Source of the DNA: Macrotis lagotis
Lineage: Eukaryota > Chordata > Mammalia > Peramelemorphia > Peramelidae
Length of the DNA: 64,000 nt
Direction of reading: 5' to 3'
Assembly (NCBI RefSeq): GCF_037893015.1
Contig: NC_133666.1
Coordinates: 467,443,642 to 467,507,641, forward strand
Shown: piece by piece, positions 47,565 through 58,939 of the stretch
How positions within the stretch are numbered: position 1 is the first letter of the stretch
Layout: every line of letters begins with the position of its first letter
Program-made: the position numbers and the translations under genes
The notes under the pieces: generated by a model
The model's database searches: none
Seen by the model: the letters and a program-made list of their open reading frames with translations, nothing else
What the model was told of the DNA's origin: nothing

Positions 47565-47632
47565 AGGGATGGATAGATGGGATAGAATGGATAGGTGGAT
47601 GGACAGATGGACAGATAGATGGATGGCAGATG
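47565..47632. repeat. Degenerate (GGAT/AGAT)n tetranucleotide repeat
   Basis: GGGATGGATAGATGGGATAG and GGATGGACAGATGGACAGAT: imperfect tetranucleotide array. Confidence 0.85.
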
Positions 47633-47680
47633 AATGAGTAGAAAAATGGAATAGAATATATTGAGAGGGAGAATTATTAT

Positions 47681-47931
47681 TTGAATGAATAAGATAGGAT
47701 TAATGATTCTTATTATGTTAAGGCTTCATTTAGACCAAACATTAAGTTGAAATCAAAACAGAGCCTAGAATTACATGTTATCCCCTACAAGTGCTAAAGG
47801 AATATATTAGTTTTGTTTTTGTTTTTGTTTTTTTAAAATGATTCTTTGTAGTAAATAGGTCCATTCCATTTTGATATGAAGGAAATCCAAATTCTTTCAT
47901 GACAGTAGAATTTTGTAATGTTCTACCAAAT
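47681..47931 (+). repeat. Direct duplication, copy 1
   Basis: Shares AACAGAGCCTAGAATTACA, GATATGAA.GAAATCCAAATT and TTTTGTAATGTTCTACCA with 48981-49213, in the same order and orientation. Contains a TTTTTG expansion that copy 2 lacks. Confidence 0.85.
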
Positions 47932-47944
47932 GACATTTTAAAAG

Positions 47945-48430
47945 ACTCTTTTTTTAAAAGACATATCCCTACATATCTGTTCTACTTCTAAACAGTGTAT
48001 AATAGGGTAGTCATTCAGAAATGCTTGGGCTAATTTTTATTCAGAGCATTCTGACTCCACCCCCCACACACACACACCCAGAGTGAAGAATCAAGGGAGA
48101 TGCTGGAAACATAGCATTTCTGCCCCAACTCAGGCAGAGATTTAACCATTCAGTGATCTGCTTCTGGGACCTGGATTTCTGCCCAAGGATGAGCTCTTTT
48201 AGTCACTTTGTGAGACAACACAGAGAATTCTGAGAAAAATAGAGTGTGCGATGGTATAGCACCAAGGTAAATCAAATCCTTTCAGGAATCTTTTGGTTTG
48301 TGTCAGGACTGTGCACTATAGAAGTCTGTCTTTAGGACATGAGCCCTGTACTCTTTTGATCAAAGAATTCAGATTGAAATGACAAGAATACAACTAAGGA
48401 AAACTGAAAACAGGTTGTTATTCTTTGCTT
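47945..48430. other. Intergenic sequence between duplication copy 1 and a SINE
   Basis: Short CA run at 48063-48077; otherwise nothing recognised. Confidence 0.5.
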
Positions 48431-48440
48431 CTAATTTGAC

Positions 48441-48593
48441 TTCTTTTTTTTTTTTTAGGTTTTTGCAAGGCAAATGGGGTTAAGTGGCTTGCCACACAGC
48501 TAGGTAATTATTAAGTGTCTGAGATCAGATTTGAACCCAGGTACTCCTGACTCCAGGGCCGGTGCTTTATCCACTGCGCCACCTAGCCGCCCC
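48441..48593 (-). mobile_element. CORE-SINE, antisense, young subfamily
   Basis: TTGAACCCAGGTACTCCTGA and GGTGCTTTATCCACTGCGCC. TAATTTGAC at 48432-48440 and 48594-48602. It lies between the two copies of the 0.25 kb duplication. Confidence 0.95.
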
Positions 48594-48980
48594 TAATTTG
48601 ACCTTTCTTACAATTTCTTTAAGCTCTTTTATGACCTGATTCTATCTCATATGGAATCTATGACATCTATTATCAATTACAAACACATTTACTACACATC
48701 TATATATTTATGTTCCTTTCAGGAAAATAGAAATATGGAGGGTGACTATCTGGGCTTCATAGTTCCTGTCATGGTGTGGTCAGATTTTTTGATTCTTCTC
48801 TGGAAGCTCCAGAGCTCTAAGTGTGAAAGGATCTTACAATGATGGGTTTTATTAATTTATTTTAAAATTCTAACAGGGCCCACTACATTATATAAGGATC
48901 CTGTAGGTAGTAGATTAATTTAGAAAACTACATATTAACATTAGCTATATTCAATGAGCATATTTTTTATTTGGATGAAT

Positions 48981-49213
48981 TGAATGAATTAGATGGGATT
49001 AATGGTTCTTATTATGTTAAGGTTTCATTTAGACCAATCATAAATTGAAGTCAAAACAGAGCCTAGAATTACAAGTAATATTATCCCCCTACAATTGCCA
49101 AAGGAATATACTAGGGTTTTTTAAATGCTTTGCAGTAAATAAGTTCATTCTATTTTGATATGAATGAAATCCAAATTCTTTCATGGTAGTGGAATTTTGT
49201 AATGTTCTACCAT
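48981..49213 (+). repeat. Direct duplication, copy 2
   Basis: Second copy of 47681-47931, about 1.3 kb downstream, roughly 85% identical by eye with small indels. Confidence 0.85.
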
Positions 49214-49324
49214 ATCTTAAATATTTCATTAAATATTTCACAATTATAAAAATTTGGGTATAATAATCTGGGTCAGATCACAATCAGGAATGCCCATCAG
49301 TGGCATGTTCTAAAGTCACAGAAG

Positions 49325-49484
49325 TGGGGTGGCTAAGTGGCGTAGTGGATAAAGCACCGGCCCTGGAGTCAGGAGTACCTGGGTTTCAATCCAGTCTCAG
49401 ACACTTAATAATTACCTAGCTGTGTGGCCTTGGGCAAGCCACTTAACCCCATTTACCTTGCAAAAACCTAAAAAATAAATAAAT
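49325..49484 (+). mobile_element. CORE-SINE, young subfamily
   Basis: GGGTGGCTAAGTGGCGTAGT, GGATAAAGC, AGTACCTGGG. AAAGTCACAGA before and AAAGTCATAGA after form the TSD. Confidence 0.95.
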
Positions 49485-50734
49485 AAAGTCATAGAGGAAG
49501 AGACTCACATGTAGGTAGGGTCATTTTGTCTCTAAGCAAGAGACAGGGAGTCATAATTAGATTCATTTCCAGATCACTAGCATGTGAAATGGGAACTGGA
49601 CCTAGGTTTTCATTGATATAGGCAATTCCCAGATGAGGAAATTCTCTCCACTAAAGCAGATTATCACCTTCTCTATAATTTGTAATTTCATAAATTATTT
49701 AAAGATTAAGTAACTTGTGGTAGGTTGCAAAGTCAGTATATATCACAGAAAAAATTTGAATTTGAATCTTCCTGGCTCCAAATCCAATTCTTTGTGCTAA
49801 CATGACCTCAGAAGTTGGGAACTTCAGGCAAACCTTCCATCTCTAAGTGGGGGGGTGGGGGTGCGGGACGCCACGCAGGGTAGAGGCAGTGATCATAAAG
49901 TTAGCCCCATAGGAAAGCTAGTGCAAGGAGAGGTATGATTTGGGGAAAATAAACTACCCCTTTTCCCTCTTGGAAGGATAATAATACTGTTTTCCTAAGT
50001 AGTAACTATATAAAAACCATTGGGAAAGATTATCTAAAATGGGGATAAGCTAGAAACTTTCCCAATAAGATCAGGGGTTGAAACAAGGATACCTATTATT
50101 ATCACTATTATTCAATATTGTACTAGAAATGTTAGCCATAACAATGAGAAGAAGAAGAAAATGAAGGAATTAGAATAGGCAATGAGAAAACAAATGGTAC
50201 CCAAGTGTACCATCATATTATCTGCAAAGAGTGACACTAAAAAAGACTAAAGAATCAATCAAAATAATCTACATGAAACAATAACTTTAGCAAAGTTGCA
50301 GGATATAAAATAAACTCATATAAATCAATGGCATTTTTATATTTCACTAGCAAAATCCATCAGCAACAGATAGAGAAATTCCATATAAATAATTGTAGAC
50401 AATGCAAAATATTTAGGAGTCTACCTGTCAAGATAGACTCAGGAACAAGAGGAACACACAAAACATTTTTCATGCAAATAAAGTCAAATCTAAACTGAAA
50501 GAATATCAATTGCTCATGGATAAATAAACCAAGCCAATATAATTAAAATGACAACTCTATCTAAATTAATTTACTTATTCAGTGCTATACCAAACTACCA
50601 AAAAAAATCTTTTAGAGAACTAGAAAAATAATAACAGCTGGAAGAACAAAGGGTAAAGAATAAAGGGAATTGAAGAAAAAATGCAAAGGAAGGTTTCAAT
50701 TATAAAGTGTCAATCATCAAACCTATCTGGTTAT

Positions 50735-50893
50735 AGGGTGGCTAGTTGGCTTAGTGGATAAAGCACCAGCCCTGGAGTCAGGAGTACCTGGGGTTCAAAT
50801 CCAGTCTCAGACACTTAATAATTACCTAGCTGTGTGGCCTTGGGCAAGCCACTTAACCCCATTTGCCTTGCAAAAACCTAAAAAAAAAAACCC
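50735..50893 (+). mobile_element. CORE-SINE, young subfamily, inside L1
   Basis: GGTGGCTAGTTGGCTTAGTG, GGATAAAGC, AGTACCTGGG. CTATCTGG occurs on both sides. Confidence 0.94.
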
Positions 50894-52095
50894 CACAACT
50901 ATCTGGTACTGGCTAAGAAATAGAATAGTGGATCAATAGAATAAATTAGGTATATAAAACTTAATAAGAAATGTTCATAATAATCTACTGTTTGATAAAC
51001 CCAAACACTCCATTTCTGGGACAAAACTTACTATTTAACAAAAACCACTGGGAAAATTGGAAAATAGTGTGGCAGAAACTAGGTATAGTACAAAATCTCA
51101 CATCACATATCAAGATAAGTTCAAAATGGGTACATGATTTAAACATAAAGGTAATACCATAATTAAATTAAGGTATAGTTTACTTGTTAAATCTATGGAG
51201 AAGGGGAGAATATATGACCAAACAAGACAGAGAACATTATAAATTACAAAACATATAATTTTGATTTTATTAAGCTAAAAAGCTTTTACACAAAGTCAAC
51301 ACAACCAAGAGGAGAGCAAACACAACCAGGAGAGCAAAAAACTGGGAAACAATTTTTATATCCATTGTTTCTGATAAAAGCTTTATTTCTCAAATATATA
51401 GAGAATTTGCCAACTTTATAGGAATATAAATCACTCTCAATGGACAGATGGTCAAAGGATATAAATAGGTAGTTTTCAGATAAAATCAAAGCTATCTATT
51501 GTCATATAAAAATGCTGTAAATCACTATTGATTAGAGAAATTAAAACAACTCTGAGGTAGTACCTCACACCTATTAGATTGGTTATTATAAAAGAAAAGG
51601 AAAATGATAAATATTGGAGAAAATGCAGGAAAATTTGGACCCTAATTCATTGTTGGTGGAGTTGTGAATTGAACCAACCATTATGGAAAGGAATTTGGAA
51701 CTACACCCAGATGGGAATCAAATTGTGCATCTCTTTGGATCCAGCAATACTACTACTATGTCTGTATCCCAAAGAAATCATAAAAAAAGAAGAAAGAACC
51801 TACATGTACAAAAATGTTTACCTCAGTTCTTTTTGTGGTGGCATGGGATTGGAAATTGAAGAATGACTGAATAAATGTTGTGTGTCTGTATAGGAATACT
51901 GTTCTGCTATTAAAAAAAAATGATGACCTGGTAGATTTAAGAAAAACCTGGAAAAAATTACATGAACTGATGCTGAGTGAAGTTATGTGGAACAAGGAGA
52001 ACATTATATACAGTAACAGTGACAATAAACTATAATTAACTTAGTTCTTCTCAGCAATATAAAGGTCCAAGACAATTTCAAAAGACTCGTGATAG

Positions 52096-52273
52096 GGGCG
52101 GCTAGGTGGCATAGTGGATAAAGCACAGGCCTTGGAGTCAGGAGTACCTGGGTTCAAATCTGGTCTCAGACACTTAATAATTACCTAGCTGTGTGGCCTT
52201 TGGCTAGCCACTTAACCCCATTTGCCTTACAAAAACAAAAAACAAAAAAAACCCTAAAAAAAAAAAACAAACC
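52096..52273 (+). mobile_element. CORE-SINE, young subfamily, inside L1
   Basis: GGGCGGCTAGGTGGCATAGT, AGTACCTGGG, extended A-rich tail. CAAAAGACTCGTGATAG on the left and CAAAAGACTCATGATAG on the right. Confidence 0.95.
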
Positions 52274-53039
52274 CAAAAGACTCATGATAGAAAATTCTAT
52301 AGCCATATACAGAGAAAGAACTGATGGAGTCTGAATATAGATCAAAGCATATACTGTTTTCACTTTTTTCCTTTTGTTCTATTTCTTCTTTCAAAAGATG
52401 ACTAATGGGGAAATATGTTTTACATTATTGTACATGTATGCTCTATATCAAATTGTTTTCCATCTTGGGAAAGAGGGAAATGGGGGGGGAGGGAGATAAA
52501 TTTAGAACTTGAAATCATTTTAAATATGTATATTGAAAATTGTCTTTGTAATTGGGAAAAATACTATTAATTTAAAAAAATAAACATTTTCAAAAACAAG
52601 GAAAAGGATGCAACAAGGGTTGAGTCAAAACCATCCTGCCCAATTTATCTTAGATACCTTAACTAAGTGAGAAAATGCCTTGATCAGTCAATAAAAAGAA
52701 CTTACATTAAGTGTAAAAGTTCAGATCAAGGAAGCTTGATCATACTTCAGAGATCCTCTATAAATTAGTTAAATTGTGGGGAATTGGAGTGTGTATAGAG
52801 TTCTAGCTGAACCTCACCCACACTAAAGAAACTGTGATGGAAAGAAAGGAGAGATCCTAACTTTGACTTTAGCCAAGCCTTCTTTCCTACCTCCCCTTTA
52901 ACCAGAGAAGGATCTTTCAGTTTGAGGGATTGAATGGTTGTGGACTTTCCAACTTCCCATTTGTATCCTTTCATTATAAATCCTCCCCTCCCAAAGAAGT
53001 ATTTTCTCTGAAGACCAAAACTTATTATCTTCAATTTTT

Positions 53040-53318
53040 AAAAGTTGTCTTATGTTTTATGTCATTTTTTCTCTCTCTAATGTTTTCTTTCTTCCATTTG
53101 GATCTAATTCTTCTCTCACAGCATGATCAAGATTGATCTATGTTTAGCATGATTATAAATGTAGAGCCTATATCAGATTGCTTTCTGTCAGGGGAAGGGG
53201 GAGGAGAGGGAGGAAGGGAGAAAAATTGTAAAACTCAAAATCTTGCAAAAAAAAGTAATTGGTGAAAACTACTGTTGCATGTAGTTGGAAAAACAAATAA
53301 CTAAAATATTTTTTTTTA
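53040..53318 (+). mobile_element. L1 3' UTR fragment
   Basis: GCTTTCTGTCAGGGGAAGGG polypurine tract, ACTCAAAATCTTGCAAAAAA, then GTAGTTGGAAAAACAAATAA end. Confidence 0.75.
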
Positions 53319-53321
53319 AAA

Positions 53322-53468
53322 AGGGCAGCTAGTGATTCAATGGATAGAGCACCATCTCTGGAGTTAGGAAGACCTGAGTTCAAATTTGGACTCAGACACT
53401 TAATACTTTCTTAGCTGTGTGACCTTGGGCAATTCACTTAACCCATTGCCTTGCAAAAATAAAAAAAA
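53322..53468 (+). mobile_element. CORE-SINE, old subfamily
   Basis: GGGCAGCTAGTGATTCAATG, TAGAGCACCATCTCTGGAGT, AAGACCTGAGTTCAAATTTG. Confidence 0.9.
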
Positions 53469-53509
53469 GCAAACAGATAAAAATAAAATTAAAAAGTATC
53501 TTCTCAGCT

Positions 53510-53960
53510 GTGTCTTTCATGATGCCCTAGATCAGCTGGCAGCAATGTCTACTTCATTAGGAGTCAAGGACAGACCAGACTAGAAGGACCATTGTCACAG
53601 TTTCAGGATGGGAATGAATTTTTGTGGTTACTCATAGACTAATGCACAGACCAGGAGAGCACCAACCACACCTCTCCCTAGACCCCCAGATCAATAAGGA
53701 GTCTAGCAAAGAAAGTACATCATAGTTAATGACAATTTCTTGAGCCTCCTGCAAATAGTGGAAATGGGTTTTAGAAACTAGGAATTGTGAGTCACCCCTT
53801 GACCAGATGTGTTCTCTAAAGTTGAGTGCACTCTGTCAATTCTGCTTTGAATGAGATGTAACAAGCTTTTAGGGGGATGTTTTGTACCAACTGTTGCTTA
53901 TTGTACCACCTAAGCAAATACCACTTTCTAAAGCTTCTTAAAGTTAACTAAACAAATTCT
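53510..53960 (+). mobile_element. L1 5' UTR-like fragment
   Basis: GTCACAGTTTCAGGATGGGA and ACAGACCAGGAGAGCA are shared with the L1 5' region at 15480-15610. Confidence 0.5.
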
Positions 53961-54094
53961 CTTGAGGATAACATAAACTTGTGGCAGCTTGAGTCAATTC
54001 AACCCTGAGGAACACATCTAGAACCTCAAAGAAGAGTTGTAGCCAGCTTCTCTCCCAAGAACTAGATTCATTATAGAAAGTGAGATGGAATGAG

Positions 54095-54200
54095 GATCGT
54101 CAGAACTGGGTTCTAGTCTTTGTTCTGATAATAGACAACTGCATGATTTCAAGTAAGTCACCTAATCTTTCTGAGTCTCAGTTTGTTCATTTGCAAAAGC
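54095..54200 (+). mobile_element. MIR SINE fragment
   Basis: AACTGGGTTCTAGTCTTTGT, TCAAGTAAGTCACCTAATCT, TGAGTCTCAGTTTGTTCATT. Confidence 0.75.
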
Positions 54201-54206
54201 AGGAAG

Positions 54207-54367
54207 ATCCGGGGCAGCTAGGTGGCGTAGTGGATAAAGCACCAGCCCTGGAGTCAGGAGTACCTGGGTTCAAATCCGGCCTCAGACACTTAATAATTAC
54301 CTAGCTGTGTGGCCTTGGGCAAGCCACTTAACCCCGTTTGCCTTGCAAAAAAAAAAAACCTTAAAAA
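54207..54367 (+). mobile_element. CORE-SINE, young subfamily, inserted at the end of a MIR
   Basis: GGGGCAGCTAGGTGGCGTAG, GGATAAAGC, AGTACCTGGG. AAAAGCAGGAAG on both sides. Confidence 0.95.
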
Positions 54368-54829
54368 AAAAGCAGGAAGCTGAGTTAAATCATCTATGTA
54401 GACTTTAAAAAGTCTCACAAAAAGATTACTTTCTATTCTAAAATGTTATACTATTTACTGCTCTTCTGTTGGAAAATTCATTTCCTGCCATAACAACCAA
54501 CTGTCCAAGATGTATGAAACTTCTTCATCTGTTCTTTTGGATCTTCCCCAGCTCTGAACTCTTAGCACTTGACTTCCCAGCAAGGCTCAGAGAGCTGAAG
54601 ATTTTCACACTTAACTAGGTTTTATGTGACCTCAAACATCTGCTCTAAAGTCAATTTTATAATGAAACGATTGGATTGTTCTTTCCAAACTCCCCCCCCC
54701 CCTTGGCTCATGACCAAAGATGATTCAAGTCCCTAATATGACAGCCTTTAAACAAGGAGCCTGGCAAGACACATTCCAGAACCCCTTCTTTTTGTTTTTT
54801 TTTTTCCTATAAGTGAGCACCATGTCCCT

Positions 54830-55132
54830 GTGCTTGGCATTTGTGACACTGTCTGCTCTGGAATATTCCTGCAACCAAGAAGTTTCCTTCAGAGGCTTGA
54901 TCCTTCAGAGGAAAGTTCTGTAACCAAGAAGATTCCTGTAGAAGCTTCAACCAAAAGGAAATTTACTGAGGAGGCAAAGAAAGTTAACAAAGCGGGATGG
55001 CTAAGAGGGATTCGAAATCAAAAAGTATTGGAGCCAAAAAAAAAAAATGTGGAAGAGATGAGAACCAAACCAGGGGCAAAAAACCAAGGCCAGAATTCTC
55101 AAAGGGAAGAAAAAGTCATTATTCCAATCTAA
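54830..55132 (+). other. Unassigned open frame, basic (possible retrocopy)
   Basis: An ATG-initiated frame of 100 codons is rich in Lys and Glu (VEASTKRKFTEEAKKVNKAG, KPGAKNQGQNSQREEK). Similar basic coding sense continues past the stop (KHKVKKTKLQTSF, KAGKQKIHVPSKQHSKGQ near 55140-55250). A partial tandem unit is visible, AACCAAGAAG at 54873 and 54920. I recognise no family. A worn retrocopy of a basic nuclear-type protein is possible, and so is chance in A-rich DNA next to L1. No intron signals or promoter evident. Confidence 0.25.
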
Positions 55133-55264
55133 GAAAATAAACATAAAGTCAAGAAAACCAAACTTCAGACATCTTTCACTTCCTAAGTACTTCCTAAAGC
55201 CGGAAAGCAAAAGATTCACGTACCATCCAAGCAACATTCAAAGGGACAACTGCCATGTCTAAAG

Positions 55265-55450
55265 TTGGAGGAGTGGAGGTGGAATCAAGATGTTGGAGTA
55301 AAGGATTTCTTGAGCTCTCCCAAATTCCTCTTCAAACAACATTAAAATGATGCCTCAAAATGAATTCTAGAGCAGAAGAACCAACAAAAAAATGGAGTCA
55401 AACAATTTTGCAGCACAAGACTAGTTAGAAGATTGTTAAGAAAGGTCTGT
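55265..55450 (+). mobile_element. L1 5' UTR-like fragment
   Basis: AAGATGTTGGAGTAAAGGAT and GAGCTCTCCCAAATTCCTCT resemble the L1 5' end. Confidence 0.5.
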
Positions 55451-55454
55451 TTCT

Positions 55455-55600
55455 GGGTGGCTAGGTGGCGCAGTGGATAAAGCACTGGCCCTGGAGTCAG
55501 GAGTACCTGAATTCATATCTGAACTCAGACACTTAATAATTACCTAGCTGTGAGACCTTAGGCAAGTCACTTAACCCCATTTGCATTGCAAAAAATCCGA
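55455..55600 (+). mobile_element. CORE-SINE, intermediate subfamily, inside L1
   Basis: GGGTGGCTAGGTGGCGCAGT, GGATAAAGC, AGTACCTGAA. Confidence 0.92.
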
Positions 55601-55604
55601 GATA

Positions 55605-55735
55605 GACAAATTATTTGCTGTCTTGGTGTTGGGGGAAGAAGGGAGAAAAAATTTGAACTCACAATCTTCTAAAAATGAATGTTGAAGCTATCTTTACATA
55701 TAATTGAAAAATATACTATTAAATGGGGGGGGAGG
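55605..55735 (+). mobile_element. L1 3' end fragment
   Basis: TGGGGGAAGAAGGGAGAAAA, TGAACTCACAATCTTCTAAA, TACATATAATTGAAAAATA. Confidence 0.65.
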
Positions 55736-55866
55736 AGAAGGAGATAACCTAGCTCCCTACTTGATAACAAAATTCTTTTCCTTTAATTATAGTAGCATCT
55801 TTAATCATTGATATCTTTAACTAAGATCTATTTGTATGGTTAATCTCTATTCAAAATGCTTCCACA

Positions 55867-56677
55867 CAAGCAATCTAGAATTATGCCCAAAGGGCAACAA
55901 AAATGTGCATATCCTTTGATCCAGCAATATCACTACTGGGTCTATGTCCTGAAGAGATCATGCAAAAAGCTAAAAACATCACTTGTACAAAAAATATTCA
56001 TAGTAGCCCTATTTGTGGTAGCAAAGAGTTTGAAATGGAGTGAATCAATTGGGGAATGTTTGAACAAATTGTGGCATATATATATATATATATGTACATA
56101 TATATGTATATATATATATATATATATATGTATATGTTATGGAACACTATTGTTGTATTAGAAACTAAGAGTGATGGGATTTCAGAGAAGACTGGAAAGA
56201 CTTGCATCAACTGATGTTGAGTGAGACAAGCAGAATCAGAACATTGTATACCCTAACAGCAACGTGGGGATGATGATCAACCTTAATGGACTTACTCATT
56301 CCATCAATGCAATAATAAGGGACAATTTTAGAGTACCTTGCAATGGAGAATATTACCTGTATCCAAAGAACTGTGGAGTTTAAACAAAGACCAAAGTCTA
56401 TTACCTTTGATTTTTTTTAAAGTGTCTTATGTACAACATAATTTTGCTATTTCTAATATTTTATTTTCTCCTCAAGGATATGGTTTTTCTCTGAACACAT
56501 TCAATTTTGATCAATGTATGGCATGGAAACAATGTAAAAATTATCAGACTGCCTTCTGTGGGGGGGATGGGAAAAGGGTGGGTAGGGGAAAAATTGTAAA
56601 ATTCAAAAACCTTACAAAAAATGATAGGTAGAAATTACTATTGTATATAATTGGAAAACTAACAAAATATTTTTTTT
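55867..56677 (+). mobile_element. 5'-truncated L1 with 13-bp TSD
   Basis: ORF2 end (TATGCCCAAAGGGCAACAAA, TCCTTTGATCCAGCAATATC) and 3' UTR with GGGGGGGATGGGAAAAGGGT. Perfect AAATGCTTCCACA at 55854-55866 and 56678-56690. Contains a (TA)n expansion at 56080-56135. Confidence 0.95.
56080..56135. repeat. (TA)n microsatellite inside the L1
   Basis: TA runs broken by TGTACA and TGTA, grown from the GTGGTATATGAT site of the L1 3' region. Confidence 0.95.
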
Positions 56678-56724
56678 AAATGCTTCCACATGATTGTACT
56701 GTTTACCCTTGCAGAGGTCCTTCA

Positions 56725-56830
56725 TGAAAGGCAGCATAGAAAAATGGAACTTGAACAAGATTGGAAGTCAGAAGACCTAGGTTCAAACCAACCTCTTTTA
56801 CCCACTACCTGTGTAGTAAAATAGTATCCT
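56725..56830 (+). mobile_element. MIR-like SINE fragment
   Basis: AAGTCAGAAGACCTAGGTTC and CCCACTACCTGTGTAG fit the MIR tRNA-related part. Confidence 0.5.
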
Positions 56831-56839
56831 CATGTGTAA

Positions 56840-57410
56840 CTAATGAGGCTAATATCTTGAAAGGTTAGAGCATTAGACAGAACTAAGATGAAAATCGATA
56901 GCTATAAAAGTAAAGGCTCATGTTTTTGATATACAAAAAAACCCACTTGACAAGGGAAGGGATGGTTAGTCAGCAGTAGGTCTGAAAGAGATCTGAAGAT
57001 AAGCCCAAGTATATTTGGGCTAGAAAACTGAATTAGAAATTCTGTCATCTGGAACATGTGAGTGTGGGGGATGTCTTAAAGCATGTCTTTTCCTGTGCAT
57101 GGTGGAGGCAAAATGGAGACCCATCAAGTGAAATGAAGATGCAGAACCCAGGGTAGTTGAATGCGTCAAGGTTCCACATAGAGAAAACTGTGAGTCTATT
57201 ACCAATTTAATGGAGAAGAGAATGACCTGGGGGTCCAGAGATGATAATAAAAAAGGAACTAGATAGAATGGAGTATATAAAGCAGAAGCTATATAGCTTT
57301 ATATAGCAGCTTTTATATAGCTGCTGAGTGATGGTGGGAGAGGAAGTATCTAAATATGGAAGTGAGGAGCAAGTCATTTGCTAATAGCATGTTGACTACA
57401 TCATAGAACA
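56840..57410. other. Intergenic sequence, nothing recognised
   Basis: No gene or repeat that I can support. Confidence 0.4.
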
Positions 57411-57414
57411 CTGA

Positions 57415-57570
57415 ACTTGGAGTCAGTTGGCTCTAGGGAGGTGGAGAGGCAACGTAGAAGATCTGAATCTGAATCCCAGTCTTCCCATTTAATAGCTTAC
57501 CTATGTGACCTTGACAAATCATATAATCAATGGGGATAATTTTACTATCCATCTCACATGCTGATTAGGC
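57415..57570 (+). mobile_element. MIR SINE fragment
   Basis: AGATCTGAATCTGAATCCCA, AGCTTACCTATGTGACCTTG, ATCAATGGGGATAATTTTAC. Confidence 0.7.
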
Positions 57571-57654
57571 TCTAATGGACCTGTGATTTAAATTTGAGTG
57601 GAGACTCCCTTAATCAATGGAAATCATAATGCCTTCACACTTTCTCATCTTGTG

Positions 57655-58015
57655 CAAGGATGAGTTTCATAATACCTTCATTGAAAATCCACCCTACACT
57701 TGTGATGAAAACTGCCATCTGCATCCAGAAAAGGAACTATGGAGTCTAAATGAAGATTAAAGCTAAGTATTTTCAAATTTTTTTAGTTTCCTGTTTTTTT
57801 CCCTCTCATGATTTTTCTATTTTAGTTCTAATTATTTTTTTACAACATGATTATTATGGAAGTATTTTAACATAATTATACAAGTACAGCTTATATTAGA
57901 TTGTTCTCTGTTGGGGAGAGAGGTAGGGAGGAAAATGTGGAATTCAAAATTTTACAAAAAAATGATCACTGAAAATTATCTTTGCCTGTTGTTGGAAAAA
58001 TAAATAATTTAAAAA
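57655..58015 (+). mobile_element. L1 3' UTR fragment
   Basis: ATCTGCATCCAGAAAAGGAA, TATTAGATTGTTCTCTGTTG, GGGAGAGAGGTAGGGAGGAA, then GTTGGAAAAATAAATAATTT. Confidence 0.75.
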
Positions 58016-58034
58016 TCCTCCCTTCACTGAATGT

Positions 58035-58400
58035 TCACCTTTTAGCATTTTAGGGGTACTAGCATAGCACTGGTTCTGTGTCCATCAGCTTGTTTTCCAT
58101 TTTTATTCACCCTAGCTTAGGTCTTTCTGCCTGTAGTCTCTTCTCATTCTGACCTGGACTAGCTATTGCTAGTGTAAAGTGTAAAGCACACAAATCCTCC
58201 TTATTTACCAAACTCCAGTTATTTTCTCTTAGCCTGAGGATCACTTATAAAGTCCTCTGATATATAAAGTTCTTCACGACCTGCCTATTTCCTACTTCTT
58301 TAAGCTTGTTACACATTACCCACCACTAGGTAGTCTGTGATCTATTTGGTATTCCTCACACAACAGGCCACATCTCCCATCTTCATTGGTGAAAAGTCAA
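58035..58400 (+). mobile_element. L2 LINE fragment
   Basis: AGTCCTCTGATATATAAAGT, TTCTTCACGACCTGCCTATT and ACACAACAGGCCACATCTCC keep the L2 3' order. Confidence 0.6.
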
Positions 58401-58465
58401 TGTAAAGATGCTCACTTAATCCACCAGTTCCAAGTATTCACCTAGGCCAATCTGCCATTGACTTT

Positions 58466-58618
58466 TTTTTTTTTTTTTTTGCAAGGCAAACGGGGTTAAG
58501 TGGCTTGCCCAAGGCCACACAGCTAGGTAATTATTAAATGTCTGAGACCGAATTTGAACCCAGGTACTCCTGACTCCAGGGCCAGTGCTTTATCCACTGC
58601 GCCACCTAGCCGCCCCTT
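58466..58618 (-). mobile_element. CORE-SINE, antisense, young subfamily
   Basis: TTGAACCCAGGTACTCCTGA and GTGCTTTATCCACTGCGCCA. CTGCCATTGACTTT left and CCGCCATTGACTTTT right are its TSD. It splits a MIR. Confidence 0.95.
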
Positions 58619-58620
58619 CC

Positions 58621-58800
58621 GCCATTGACTTTTAACTGGCTGTGTGACCTTGGACATGTTTCTTAAAAGTTGTCTGCCTCAGTTTCCACATGTGTAAAAT
58701 GGGGAGTAATAATAGCACCTTCCTCCCAGGTTTATTATGAGAATCAAAGGAGATGATTTTAAAGCACTTATCACAGCATCTGCCACATAATACCTTACAA
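58621..58800 (+). mobile_element. MIR SINE
   Basis: AACTGGCTGTGTGACCTTGG, TGCCTCAGTTTCCACATGTG, AATGGGGAGTAATAATAGCA, GAATCAAAGGAGATGATTTT. Confidence 0.9.
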
Positions 58801-58939
58801 ATCCTGTAGTGGTTGTTCTTGTTGTCATCATCATTGTTATTATTGTTGTTGTTTGTTTTTTCCACCTCATTGATTCTGAAAAGAAGATGTCACTTGGCAA
58901 CTTCGAGGATCAACTTTCTCAAAATTGAGTCTTCCTTGA

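Larger units (their letters stand above)
49945..52580 (+). mobile_element. L1 LINE, second half of ORF2 and 3' UTR, two SINEs inside
   Basis: 50050-50150 is the RT region (TTGTACTAGAAATGTTAGCC), 50290-50470 the stretch with AATATTTAGGAGTCTACCTG. 51579-51866 encodes the C-terminus (NDKYWRKCRKIWTLIHCWWS, DPAILLLCLYPKEI). The 3' UTR with a GGGGGGGAGGGAG tract ends near 52580. Numerous stops. Confidence 0.88.

Noticed and set aside
58632-58900. Asn/Asp-rich minus-strand frame
   Set aside because: Translation of a MIR end and a TTG/TTA microsatellite-like stretch.
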